DNA of 64,000 bases from Variovorax sp. PBL-H6. GTDB lineage: Bacteria > Pseudomonadota > Gammaproteobacteria > Burkholderiales > Burkholderiaceae_C. The position numbers were made by a program, and so were the translations under genes. Positions within the stretch are counted from its first letter, which is position 1. Each line of letters opens with the position of its first letter. The notes beneath the pieces are model-generated. The model was not told where the DNA came from. It was given only the letters and a program-made list of their open reading frames with translations, and made no database searches. The stretch is taken from positions 1,984,001-2,048,000 of the forward strand of contig NZ_LR594659.1 of assembly GCF_901827155.1 (NCBI RefSeq), given 5' to 3'. Of the stretch, positions 41,752 to 50,186 are shown in pieces.

Positions 41752-43281
41752 ATGGTCACTGGTGAATCCCTTGCTCTCAGGCTGGATCCGAACGACAACG
41801 TGGCGATCGCCCGGCACGCGCTTTCGCGCGGCAGTGTCCTGTCGGGGTACGCAGGCGTAGTCGTCGCTGCCGACATACCGGCGGCCCACAAGGTCGCGAT
41901 AGCTGATATCGAGCAGTCCGAACCGGTCCGGCGATATGGGCAGATCATCGGCTTTGCCAGCCAAACGATTCGACGGGGCCAACACGTGCACACGCACAAC
42001 CTGGCAATGGGCGCGTACCAACGCGACCACGCCTTCGGGGCCGACGCCCGGAAACCCGAAGCCGCCGCGGAGCCTGCAACATTCCTGGGCTTCGTACGGC
42101 CGGACGGCCGGGCAGGGACGCGCAACTACATTGGCGTGGTGAGCACGGTCAATTGCTCGTCATCCGTTACCAAGCTTGTCGTTGAACATTTTTCCAAGGC
42201 AGGCATGCTCGATGCCTATCCCAACGTCGACGGCGTGGTGCCCGTTACGCACAGCTTCGGGTGTTGCATCGATCACAACGGAGACGGTGTGAATCAGTTG
42301 CGCCGAACGCTGGGCGGCTATGTGAAACATGCGAATTTTGCAGGCGTGGTGGTCATCGGGTTGGGCTGCGAAGCCAATCAGATGGGGGCCATGTTCCTGG
42401 CGCAAGGAATTGAACCCGGCCGCACGACCGTTCCGTTGGTGATACAGGACCTGGGCGGCACGCGCAAGACGGCCGACGCGGCGATTGCAGCCATCGAAGA
42501 GATGCTTCCCGCGGCCAACCAATGCACCAGGGTGCCAGTGTCCGCCGCGCACCTGACGGTCGCGCTGCAGTGCGGTGGGTCCGACGGCTACTCCGGTATT
42601 ACGGCGAATCCAGCGCTCGGCGTTGCGGTCGATCTGCTGGTCGCACAGGGCGGCACGGCGATCCTGAGCGAGACCCCGGAGATATATGGCGCAGAGCACC
42701 TGCTTACGCGACGCGCGGTCTCACCCGAGGTCGGACAAGGCATCGTCGACCTGATCAAGTGGTGGGAAGATTACGCCGACCGAGAGAAGGGCAGCATCGA
42801 CAACAACCCGACGCCCGGCAACAAGGCGGGCGGACTGACGACCATTCTCGAGAAGTCATTGGGCGCCGTTGCGAAGAGTGGCTCGTCGGCACTGATGGGG
42901 GTCTATCGGTACGCGGAACCGATCACCGCCCGCGGGCTCGTGTTCATGGATGCGCCGGGCTATGACCCGATGGGCGCTACTGGCCAGATCGCCAGTGGAG
43001 CGAACCTCGTTGCTTTTACGACTGGCCGAGGATCCTGCTTTGGTTCGAAGCCTGCGCCCTCCATCAAGCTCGCGACCAATTCAACGATGTATGCACGCAT
43101 GCGCGACGACATGGACATCAACTGCGGCGACATCATGGACGGCGACGCGACGCTCGAGCAAAAGGGTAAGGAGATCTTCGAGAAGATGCTGGCCGTCGCT
43201 TCCGGCGAAAAGTCGAAGAGCGAGGAGCTAGGCGTGGGCAACGAGGAAACCGTTCCCTGGATGATCGGCGCTCAGATGTGA
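41752..43281 (+). CDS. UxaA/GarD family dehydratase (altronate/galactarate dehydratase-like)
   Basis: The start at 41752 gives 509 residues. An N-terminal SAF domain (about 1-95) is followed by a UxaA core with GFVRPDGRAGTRNYIGVVST, THSFGCCIDHNGD, VALQCGGSDGYSG and the C-terminal GRGSCFGSKPAPSIKLATN block. These iron-dependent enzymes dehydrate sugar acids such as altronate or galactarate. Both halves are fused here, as in E. coli UxaA. Exact substrate is not readable. It starts 11 bp after the Bug gene stop. Confidence 0.9.
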   Translation: MVTGESLALRLDPNDNVAIARHALSRGSVLSGYAGVVVAADIPAAHKVAIADIEQSEPVRRYGQIIGFASQTIRRGQHVHTHNLAMGAYQRDHAFGADARKPEAAAEPATFLGFVRPDGRAGTRNYIGVVSTVNCSSSVTKLVVEHFSKAGMLDAYPNVDGVVPVTHSFGCCIDHNGDGVNQLRRTLGGYVKHANFAGVVVIGLGCEANQMGAMFLAQGIEPGRTTVPLVIQDLGGTRKTADAAIAAIEEMLPAANQCTRVPVSAAHLTVALQCGGSDGYSGITANPALGVAVDLLVAQGGTAILSETPEIYGAEHLLTRRAVSPEVGQGIVDLIKWWEDYADREKGSIDNNPTPGNKAGGLTTILEKSLGAVAKSGSSALMGVYRYAEPITARGLVFMDAPGYDPMGATGQIASGANLVAFTTGRGSCFGSKPAPSIKLATNSTMYARMRDDMDINCGDIMDGDATLEQKGKEIFEKMLAVASGEKSKSEELGVGNEETVPWMIGAQM

Positions 43282-43932
43282 CCCGCGAATTGCGGCGATG
43301 TCACTGGTGGCCAAACGGTGCAGGGTGGGTCGCGGGCGTAGGCGGGAACCTTTCGCGCTTTGAATCAAGGCAGTTGCGATCACCGAGGACGGGACGGCGC
43401 CATGACCCATTCGCTCGCCATCCTTCGCACCGTCTTGCAGTAGAGCCCTATCGCGCCATGAAGGCGAAGACCTGCTGCTCGACCGCATCATTGCCACCCG
43501 ATCACCCGACCGCAAGAGCATTGGTGCAAGGAGGTCGGCAACGCAGCAACGTCCGGCCGGAAGAAGCAGGCCGTTCGCTTCAAGGCCCCGTACTGGCACA
43601 ACTACCACCGCATCGAAGGAGGCTAGTTTGGCTACTGCTGCGTGGAAGCCGTTGCCGCAGTCAAGGCTTCAACATCGACGACGGTCTATGTGTGGGTCAT
43701 CCCTACTAGCCCGGCGACCTGCTGCGTCTCGGACAGGTCACGTCCCCCGACCTGTCGCGTTTGCTGCCCGAGCTCGTAGCCACGATCGGTGCTCCTTCCG
43801 AGAAGCCATTCACCGGCGAGCCGCTCCATCTCACCAAATGGGAGGCACTCAAGATGCTCGTCAAGAGCAAGCTGAACTCTTAGCCAGACAAGATCACTCG
43901 TTAAGCAGGCTTCATGCCTTTTTGATCGACTC
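43282..43932. other. Degenerate stretch with gene fragments
   Basis: No intact gene is seen in about 650 bases. Two protein-like fragments, each ending at a stop, are visible on the plus strand. One ends KKQAVRFKAPYWHNYHRIEGG (stop near 43624). The other runs from GDLLRLGQVTSPDLSRLLPE to KWEALKMLVKSKLNS (about 43710-43883). Neither has a start or a family I recognise, and frames change between them. The stretch looks like decayed coding DNA from one or two lost genes. Confidence 0.5.
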
Positions 43933-45171
43933 TCACGGCATCGAGCTGATGTGTGGGTTTTGTGATTCGACAAGCGCCACATCCGTTGCCTCATAGGCAA
44001 GGAACAGATCAGCGCCGCACAGCCAGTGCAAGCCGGGGAAGCGCTTGCGCAGCAGCTCGAGCTCGTCTCGCGTCTGTCGCGCGCCGCGCCGGTTGCCTCC
44101 GATGTACAGCGCGACCGGCTCGATCTCGGCCTGCAGCACGGGTGCCCACTCGGCAGCCTGCGAACGCACGTGGTCGACCAGCGACATCACTGCATTCGCA
44201 TCGGCTTCGATCTGCGCGTCGTCGACGGCCACCAGCACGCGCGTGCGGCCGTCCTGTTCCCACATCAGCATGTTCATGTCGCGCAAGCCTTTTTGCGTGT
44301 AGCCGCCCATGGCGTGCAGCACCAGCGCCGCAGCGTCGATCACACCCGTCACGTCACCGCATTGAAGCTGTGCGAGGAACGTCAGCCTGTCGAGGCGTGA
44401 CGCAAGCGCCGCTTCTTCCTCGTCGAGCGCGCGTCGTTGTGCCGACAGCTCCGCAAGGCGCGACCGCAGCGCGGATTCGCCCGCCATCTGCAGCGGCTCG
44501 TCCCATTGGTAGCGCGTGGCACCTCGGCCTTCGAGGCGCAGCCGCGCAACCAGCGCGATGGTGGCCGCCACCACGTCGTGCGCTGCGCCTGGGGACGTGC
44601 TGGCGAGTGACGGCAGCATGAGCAGGCGACCCGGATGCCGATAGCGATAGAAGCCGCACGCGAGCGACGATGCCGCGCCGGCGGTCGCGATCGGCTGCGC
44701 GTCGGCCACGGTCCCGAATGTCGCGCTCGCGATGAAGCGATCACCGAGTTGCTCGAAGAAGCTCTTGAAAGGCTCGCCGAACGGGCAATGCACCTGCATC
44801 GGCTCGCATGCGTCCAGCGAGGCGGTGGGTGCATCGGGAAGTGCTTCGAGCAGGTCGTAGCCCACCACGTCCTGCACCGTATGGAGCGCGAGCCGGGCCG
44901 CACCCGGAGACAGCACGACCAGCGTGCCGCCGCGCGCCACGAATTGCCTCAGCGCGCCGCGCCAGGCCCGCGTATGGCGCAGCAGCTGCTGCGACGCCAC
45001 GACGCTGAGCAGCGCGAAGCCGTCGCGCGTGCTTTCAGGCTGGTAGGCGGTCGCGAGGGCGGCCGGATTCCAGATCAGCACGTCGATGCCGTCGAGCGGC
45101 AGCGGGGTGGCAAAGCTGAAATGCGACGCGGAAGGGTACGGCAGGCGTAGATCGAGCAGACCGATTTGCAT
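43933..45171 (-). CDS. Unknown 412-aa protein with central coiled coil
   Basis: There is no recognised family. The N-terminal part (1-215) has alternating strand/helix blocks such as GIDVLIWNPAAL and RGALRQFVARGGTLVVLSPG, resembling a glutamine-amidotransferase-like or ThuA-like fold without a visible catalytic triad. Residues about 231-265 form a charged coiled coil, and the C-terminal part (270-412) is alpha/beta. No signal peptide or membrane segment is present. It is divergent from the UTRA-GntR regulator across a palindrome-rich promoter region, so it is probably part of that regulon. Confidence 0.7.
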   Translation of the reverse strand: MQIGLLDLRLPYPSASHFSFATPLPLDGIDVLIWNPAALATAYQPESTRDGFALLSVVASQQLLRHTRAWRGALRQFVARGGTLVVLSPGAARLALHTVQDVVGYDLLEALPDAPTASLDACEPMQVHCPFGEPFKSFFEQLGDRFIASATFGTVADAQPIATAGAASSLACGFYRYRHPGRLLMLPSLASTSPGAAHDVVAATIALVARLRLEGRGATRYQWDEPLQMAGESALRSRLAELSAQRRALDEEEAALASRLDRLTFLAQLQCGDVTGVIDAAALVLHAMGGYTQKGLRDMNMLMWEQDGRTRVLVAVDDAQIEADANAVMSLVDHVRSQAAEWAPVLQAEIEPVALYIGGNRRGARQTRDELELLRKRFPGLHWLCGADLFLAYEATDVALVESQNPHISSMP

Positions 45172-45188
45172 GGAAGGTGCGCAATGCG

Positions 45189-45216
45189 TTGACAGCGGTT
45201 GGATGATAAATATATC
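45189..45216 (+). promoter_or_regulatory. Candidate promoter TTGACA-16-TATATC for the UTRA-GntR regulator
   Basis: A perfect -35 hexamer at 45189-45194 is followed after 16 bp by TATATC at 45211-45216. The -10 half lies inside one of two palindromes, which would let a bound repressor block it. Confidence 0.5.
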
Positions 45217-45238
45217 ATCATGTCCGGATATCCAGACA
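45202..45238. promoter_or_regulatory. Two adjacent 18-bp palindromes, likely GntR operators
   Basis: GATGATAAATATATCATC (45202-45219) and TGTCCGGATATCCAGACA (45221-45238) are each palindromic apart from one base pair, and lie one base apart. They sit between two divergent genes and upstream of a HutC/UTRA-type GntR regulator, whose family often binds TGTC...GACA-type sites. The second palindrome is the better operator candidate. Confidence 0.6.
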
Positions 45239-45290
45239 AGCAGTCAGTTGGCATCCGCGCAAGACCCAAGCTAAGCAAGGATCAGACCTC

Positions 45291-46172
45291 ATGGACGAGT
45301 CGACCCGCAAGCCCGCGGAAGCGAACGCAACAACGGTTGCGGCCCCTTCAGGCGACAAGGCGCATGCCGATGCGGTGGAGCACGACCTCGATCGCAGTTC
45401 CGCCCTGCCGCTCTACGCACAGGTCAAGCGCCGACTGCAGGCCATCATCCGCACGGGCGTGCCGGGCGACGGCAAGTTCTATTCCGACCAGGAGCTCTGC
45501 GCGATGTTCGGCGTCAGCCGCTTCACGGTGCGCCAGGCCATCCAGGAACTGGTGGCGCAAGGCTTGTTGCGCCGCGTGCAGGGCCAGGGCACCTTTGTCA
45601 ACACCGACAAGTTCGACGAAATCTTCGGCCCGCAGATGGACTTCAAGCACCAGTGGGAACGCATCGGCCGACCGCTGACCTTCAAGCTCAAGCGCTTCGC
45701 CATGCTGCCGTGCCCTGAAGACATGGCCTTCCATCTCGGCATCGGCGCCGACCAGAGCGTGCTTCACATCGAACGCGTGCGCCAGACCGGCCCGACGATC
45801 GCTTCATACGACTTCCGCTACATCCATCCCGATTTCGCCGCGTCGATCACCGAAGCCGAGGCAGCTCGGCATTCGCTGCTCGATCTGCTGGCCCGGCGCA
45901 CCAGCCTCTCGCATGCGCAGAACCGGCTGGAAGCTTCGCTTGCAGACGCGCGCACCGCCAAGCTGCTCGGCGTAGCGCTCGATTCACCGGTGATGGTGCG
46001 CGAGCTCGCCTACTACTGCACCGAGGGCCTGCCCGTGATGGCCGGGCGCTCGTATTCGCCGGGCGGCGTGCTCCGGCACGCCTTCACCGTCGCGCTCTCG
46101 CCGCCCGCCGGCGGCAACACGAATCCGCCGGTGGACCCCGGCCCCAAGACCGCGTTGGAGGACCACGACTGA
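45291..46172 (+). CDS. GntR family transcriptional regulator with UTRA domain (HutC subfamily)
   Basis: The 293-aa product has a 40-residue N-terminal extension. A GntR winged HTH follows (LPLYAQVKRRLQAII, FSDQELCAMFGVSRFTVRQAI in outline, GLLRRVQGQGTFV). A UTRA effector domain then spans about 125-275. Regulators of this type repress catabolic operons and are released by a pathway intermediate. It heads the module of binding protein, di-iron pair, Liv transporter and esterases, and is divergent from the unknown 412-aa gene. Confidence 0.94.
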   Translation: MDESTRKPAEANATTVAAPSGDKAHADAVEHDLDRSSALPLYAQVKRRLQAIIRTGVPGDGKFYSDQELCAMFGVSRFTVRQAIQELVAQGLLRRVQGQGTFVNTDKFDEIFGPQMDFKHQWERIGRPLTFKLKRFAMLPCPEDMAFHLGIGADQSVLHIERVRQTGPTIASYDFRYIHPDFAASITEAEAARHSLLDLLARRTSLSHAQNRLEASLADARTAKLLGVALDSPVMVRELAYYCTEGLPVMAGRSYSPGGVLRHAFTVALSPPAGGNTNPPVDPGPKTALEDHD

Positions 46173-46224
46173 AGACGTCGCGCACGCATTGCCTTTCGTT
46201 CATCAACTTCTGCACCCACTCACC

Positions 46225-47400
46225 ATGCTCCACTCGTTCCATTCGCTTCTCCGCTTCTCGTCCCGGCTCGCGATCGCATGCATCGTGGCCGGTTCGTCGC
46301 TTGCTGCCCTGGCGCAAGGCAGCTTCAAGGTCGGTTCGGTTCTCTCCATGACAGGGCCCGCGGCCTTCCTCGGCGAAGACATGAAGGCGGGCATGGAGCT
46401 CGCGCTCGACGAGATCAATTCGAAGGGCGGCATCAACGGCAAGAAGATCGAATGGTTCTTCTACGACGCCGAGAGCCAGACGCAGAAGGGCCTGGGCGCG
46501 ACGCGGCGACTGCTCACGCAGGACAAGGTCGACATGATCGTCGGCGGCGGAAACATGAGCGGCATGGCGATCGCGATGTCGCAGCTGACCGAGAAGGCCA
46601 CCATGCCCTTCGTTGCGACCGAAGGCAGCATGCAGATCGTCACGCCCGTGGCCGAGCGGCCCTTCACCTTCAAGTCCACGGTCGACGACGACCAGGTGAT
46701 GGAGCGGCTCGCGGACTATTTCGCCAAGAAGAAGATCACGAAGATCGCTCTGCTCTCCGATTCGTCCGGCTTCGGGCAGAGCGCCGCGGAGCAGCTCAAG
46801 AAGACGGCGGCCTCGCGTGGTCTCGACGTGGTGTACGAGACCTTCAACCCCACCGACACGGACATGGCCCCGCAGCTCGGCAAGCTGAAGGCTGCGAACG
46901 TGCAGGCCATCGTCTGCTGGACCGTCACGCCGGCCGGCGTGGTGGCGATGAAGCAGGCCAGGACCCTCGGCCTGGGCGGCATCCCCTTCATCCACAGCTA
47001 CGGCTTTGTCGACAAGCGCTATATGGACCTCGCGGGCGATGCCGCCAAGGACGTGCTGCTGGTGAGCGTCAAGTTCCCGGTCGGGGAGGACCTGCCCGAC
47101 TCCGACCCGGCCAAGCCGCGCATCCTCGCGCTCAACAAGAACTTCGAGGCGCGCTTCAAGCGTCGCCCCAACCAGTTTGCAGCCCAGACCTACGACGCGA
47201 TGTACCTCGCGAAGATGGCGCTCGAAAAGGGCGGCGAAGACAAGACCAAGGTGCGCGATGCGCTGGCCGGCATCCGCAACTACAACGGGGTTGGCGGCAC
47301 TTTCAATTTCTCCGCGACCCAGCATTCGGGCCTCTCCAAGTCCGACCTGGTGTTGTTGAAGTACGAGGACGGCCGCTTCCGCCTCGCCGACTACCAGTGA
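46225..47400 (+). CDS. Branched-chain-type ABC transporter substrate-binding protein
   Basis: The start at 46225 gives 391 residues with a signal peptide ending ALA near residue 30. The periplasmic type I fold has FKVGSVLSMTGPAAFLGED and INGKKIEWFFYDAESQTQKG, typical of LivJ/AmiC-like proteins. It is the binding component for the LivHMGF genes downstream, but the two di-iron genes lie between. The ligand is not necessarily an amino acid; many such proteins bind aromatic acids or amides. Confidence 0.93.
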   Translation: MLHSFHSLLRFSSRLAIACIVAGSSLAALAQGSFKVGSVLSMTGPAAFLGEDMKAGMELALDEINSKGGINGKKIEWFFYDAESQTQKGLGATRRLLTQDKVDMIVGGGNMSGMAIAMSQLTEKATMPFVATEGSMQIVTPVAERPFTFKSTVDDDQVMERLADYFAKKKITKIALLSDSSGFGQSAAEQLKKTAASRGLDVVYETFNPTDTDMAPQLGKLKAANVQAIVCWTVTPAGVVAMKQARTLGLGGIPFIHSYGFVDKRYMDLAGDAAKDVLLVSVKFPVGEDLPDSDPAKPRILALNKNFEARFKRRPNQFAAQTYDAMYLAKMALEKGGEDKTKVRDALAGIRNYNGVGGTFNFSATQHSGLSKSDLVLLKYEDGRFRLADYQ

Positions 47401-47436
47401 CCTGATCTTCTTCATCCTTCACCAGGAGCCCTCCGC

Positions 47437-48372
47437 ATGTCCGTCGCGACCTCGACCACGCGCACCATCCTCGATGTGCCCGAAAGCCGCTTTCCGCTCG
47501 ACCTCGACATCGAGATTCCGCGCATTCGCAACCTGTTTCACTCGGCCACCAGCAACCAGTGGAACCCGTCGTGCGACATCGAGTGGGACGCGCTCGACAT
47601 CACGCAGTTCAGCCCCGATCAGCTGTATGCCGCGCGCATGTACTGGAGCCGCCGCGCCTGGGGCGAATACGGCGCCATCTCCGAATCGCCTGCCCTGCAG
47701 ATCCGCTTCTGCAAGGAGAACTGCGCGCCCGACATGCGGCTCTTCTTCACCATCCGCACGCAGGAAGAGGCGCGCCATGCCGAGGTCTGCTACCGCATGG
47801 CCGAGCTGCTGGGAGGCTACATCGAGCAGCCCGATCTTTCCGAGTTCCAGGGCGCCGTCGCGACGCATGGCGTGCGCAAGATGGCGCTGGACCCCGACGT
47901 GCCGCTCGAAGGCGTGATGGCGGCACTGGTCTGCGCGGCCGAGGAGATCGCCTTCGACGTGTTCCGCCACCTGATCGAGATCACGCCCAACAAGGTGGCG
48001 CAGCAGGTGCTCAAGAGCATCATGCGCGACGAGGTGCGGCACTGCGCCTTCGGTTGGGCCTTCATGAGCAGCCGCGTGCCGCATCTTTCGACGACGCAAT
48101 TGGCGGGGGTCGAGGACGCGGTCATCACGATGATCGAGAAGGTCGAGCTCAACGGCTACCACAGTTCATGGCTGGCGCCGGACGGCCCCGCCGCGCGGGC
48201 CGAGACGAAGGTCGACCGCCTGACCTGGGAAGCCGGCCTGGGCTCGACCGTCGAAGAGCTGGAGAAGCCCGTCTTCGTTGCCTCCGTGGCGCGCATCCGC
48301 CGCCAGATGACGGAGTCGTGGGGCATCAAGCTCCCGATGTTCCGCCACCCGAAGATCGAAGGGGAGTTCTGA
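47437..48372 (+). CDS. Ferritin-like di-iron protein, first of a tandem pair
   Basis: The 311-aa helical protein shows a complete set of di-iron ligands: Glu77 (RRAWGEYG), Glu111-x-x-His114 (EEARHAE), Glu169 or Glu170 (CAAEEIAFD) and Glu199-x-x-His202 (RDEVRHCAFGW). This E, ExxH, E, ExxH order is that of ferritin-like oxygenases and oxidases. No ferredoxin or reductase gene is adjacent. It is probably the catalytic partner of the paralogue encoded 2 bp downstream. The substrate is likely the compound imported by the Liv system of the same cluster. No named family was recognised. Confidence 0.85.
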   Translation: MSVATSTTRTILDVPESRFPLDLDIEIPRIRNLFHSATSNQWNPSCDIEWDALDITQFSPDQLYAARMYWSRRAWGEYGAISESPALQIRFCKENCAPDMRLFFTIRTQEEARHAEVCYRMAELLGGYIEQPDLSEFQGAVATHGVRKMALDPDVPLEGVMAALVCAAEEIAFDVFRHLIEITPNKVAQQVLKSIMRDEVRHCAFGWAFMSSRVPHLSTTQLAGVEDAVITMIEKVELNGYHSSWLAPDGPAARAETKVDRLTWEAGLGSTVEELEKPVFVASVARIRRQMTESWGIKLPMFRHPKIEGEF

Positions 48373-48374
48373 GC

Positions 48375-49277
48375 ATGCAGGCGACACCCATCATTGTCGA
48401 GCGACGCTTTCCGCTCGAACTCAAGCGCTCGATCGTCTCGATCCGCGACCTCTACGAAAGCGCCAAGGCCAGCAGATGGACGCCAGCCAGGGACATTGCC
48501 TGGGACCGCTTCAATGCCCCGGCGTCCGAAGCCGCGCGCCATGCCGCACGGCTCGTGTGGAGCCGCCGTGCCTGGCTCGAATACACGGGCCTGGCCGAAA
48601 CACCGGCGCTGCTGATCCGCTTCTGCCTGGAGCTGGACCGCGAGTCCGATCCGAAGTATTTCCTGGCGGTGCGCAACACCGAGGAGGCGTGGCATCTCGA
48701 ATGCTTCCATCGCTATGCGCAGGCACTGGGCGGCTACATCAACGCGCCCTCGGACAAGCGGTGGGAGGCCGTGCTCAACCGCACGCTCTACCGCGATGCG
48801 CTCGATGCATCGCAGTCGCTCGACGGCTATGTGGCGGTGCATTGCGCCATCGAAGACGGGATCGAACTCGCGCTGTACAAGCTCTATGCCGGCAACGCGC
48901 GCGAGCCTGTGGCCGCGCAGATCCTTGCCAAGGCGGTCGCGGCCAAGGAACGCCATGCGTCCTTCGGCTGGCTCTATCTCGAGGAGCGCGCGGCGCGGAT
49001 GGACGACGCCGCCAAGGCGGCCATCGTGTCGCGCATCGAGTCATGGCTGAAGCACGTGGCCTTCGCCGGCTACCAGATTCCGAGTCTCTCGACCGAGATC
49101 GATGCGGGGGAGTACGACGCGGCTGCAACGCTTGCGGCCGAAGCGGGCCTGGGCGCCGCCACGCCGGCGCAGGAGCAGCAGACTTTCAGGCAATGTGTCG
49201 CGGATGCGCGCTCGCGGCTCGCGCGGTGGGGCTTTGCTCTGCCGGTGGTGGGCCATCCGGTGATCGGCCAGGTCTGA
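48375..49277 (+). CDS. Ferritin-like di-iron protein, second paralogue with altered metal site
   Basis: The ATG at 48375 lies 2 bp after the previous stop and gives 300 residues. It aligns along its full length with the upstream paralogue. It keeps Glu69 (RRAWLEYTG), Glu104-x-x-His107 (EEAWHLE) and Glu160 (CAIEDGIE). The fourth motif reads AKERHASFGW, so the position matching Glu199 is Lys191 and the ExxH is lost. A one-iron, altered or non-catalytic subunit in a heteromer is the simplest reading. It precedes livH by 36 bp. Confidence 0.84.
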   Translation: MQATPIIVERRFPLELKRSIVSIRDLYESAKASRWTPARDIAWDRFNAPASEAARHAARLVWSRRAWLEYTGLAETPALLIRFCLELDRESDPKYFLAVRNTEEAWHLECFHRYAQALGGYINAPSDKRWEAVLNRTLYRDALDASQSLDGYVAVHCAIEDGIELALYKLYAGNAREPVAAQILAKAVAAKERHASFGWLYLEERAARMDDAAKAAIVSRIESWLKHVAFAGYQIPSLSTEIDAGEYDAAATLAAEAGLGAATPAQEQQTFRQCVADARSRLARWGFALPVVGHPVIGQV

Positions 49278-49313
49278 AGGCCCGGCAAGGCTGAAGCTCA
49301 AGAGAGGACGTTC

Positions 49314-50186
49314 ATGAACGAGCCGGTCCAACTGCTGCTCGCCGGCCTCGGCACGGGCAGCATCTATGCGCTGGTGGCGCTGGGATTCAACATCATCTTC
49401 AAGAGCACCGGCGCGCTGAACTTCGCGCAGGGCGAATGGGTGATGCTGGGCGGCATGGTGGCTGCCACGCTCTATGCGGCCAAGGTGCCGCTGTGGCTGG
49501 CACTGGTCGCCGCGGTGTGCGTGGCGATGCTGGTGGGCGCGGTGTCGGAGCGGCTCATCGTGCGCCGGCTGCAGCGGCCGACCGCCATGTCGATCACGAT
49601 CGTCACGATCGCCATCGCCATCTGCACCAAGAGCCTGGTCATGCTGCTGCTCGGGAAGAACCCGACGGGGCTGCCTTCGTTTTCCAGCGGCGGCCCGGTG
49701 CACTTCGCCGGCGCGGTGTTCGAGTCCCAATCGCTGTGGATCATCGGGGTCGCCGCGCTGGTGATGGGCGGCGCGGGCTGGTTCTTCAACCGCACGGTGC
49801 TGGGCAAGTCGATGCGCGCCGCGGCGGCGCAACCCGAGGCGGCGGCGCTCGTGGGCATCAGCCCGCGGCTGACGATGTCCTTGTCTTTCATACTCGCCGC
49901 AGGCATCGGCGCGCTGGCGGGCGTCATCGTCACGCCGCTCACGCTGACCTCCTTCGACCACGGCACGATCCTCGGCTTCAAGGCTTTTTGCGCTGCGATG
50001 CTCGGCGGGCTCGGCAGCTTGCCGGGCGCGATGGTCGGCGGGCTCGCGCTGGGGCTGGCCGAGAGTTTTGCGGGCGGCATGCTGTCGTCGCACTTCAAGG
50101 ACGCGGTGTCCTTCGTCGTGCTGCTGATGGTGCTGGTGCGCTGGCCCAATGGTCTGCTGGGCCACGGACAGGTCGAGAAGATATGA
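49314..50186 (+). CDS. livH: Branched-chain-type ABC transporter permease LivH
   Basis: The 290-aa polytopic protein has about eight hydrophobic segments and the family start LLLAGLGTGSIYALVALGF. The GALNFAQGEWVMLGG motif and the C-terminal GGLGSLPGAMVGG loop that contacts the ATPases are present. It forms the membrane channel with LivM. Its stop overlaps the livM start (ATGA), indicating translational coupling. Confidence 0.95.
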   Translation: MNEPVQLLLAGLGTGSIYALVALGFNIIFKSTGALNFAQGEWVMLGGMVAATLYAAKVPLWLALVAAVCVAMLVGAVSERLIVRRLQRPTAMSITIVTIAIAICTKSLVMLLLGKNPTGLPSFSSGGPVHFAGAVFESQSLWIIGVAALVMGGAGWFFNRTVLGKSMRAAAAQPEAAALVGISPRLTMSLSFILAAGIGALAGVIVTPLTLTSFDHGTILGFKAFCAAMLGGLGSLPGAMVGGLALGLAESFAGGMLSSHFKDAVSFVVLLMVLVRWPNGLLGHGQVEKI

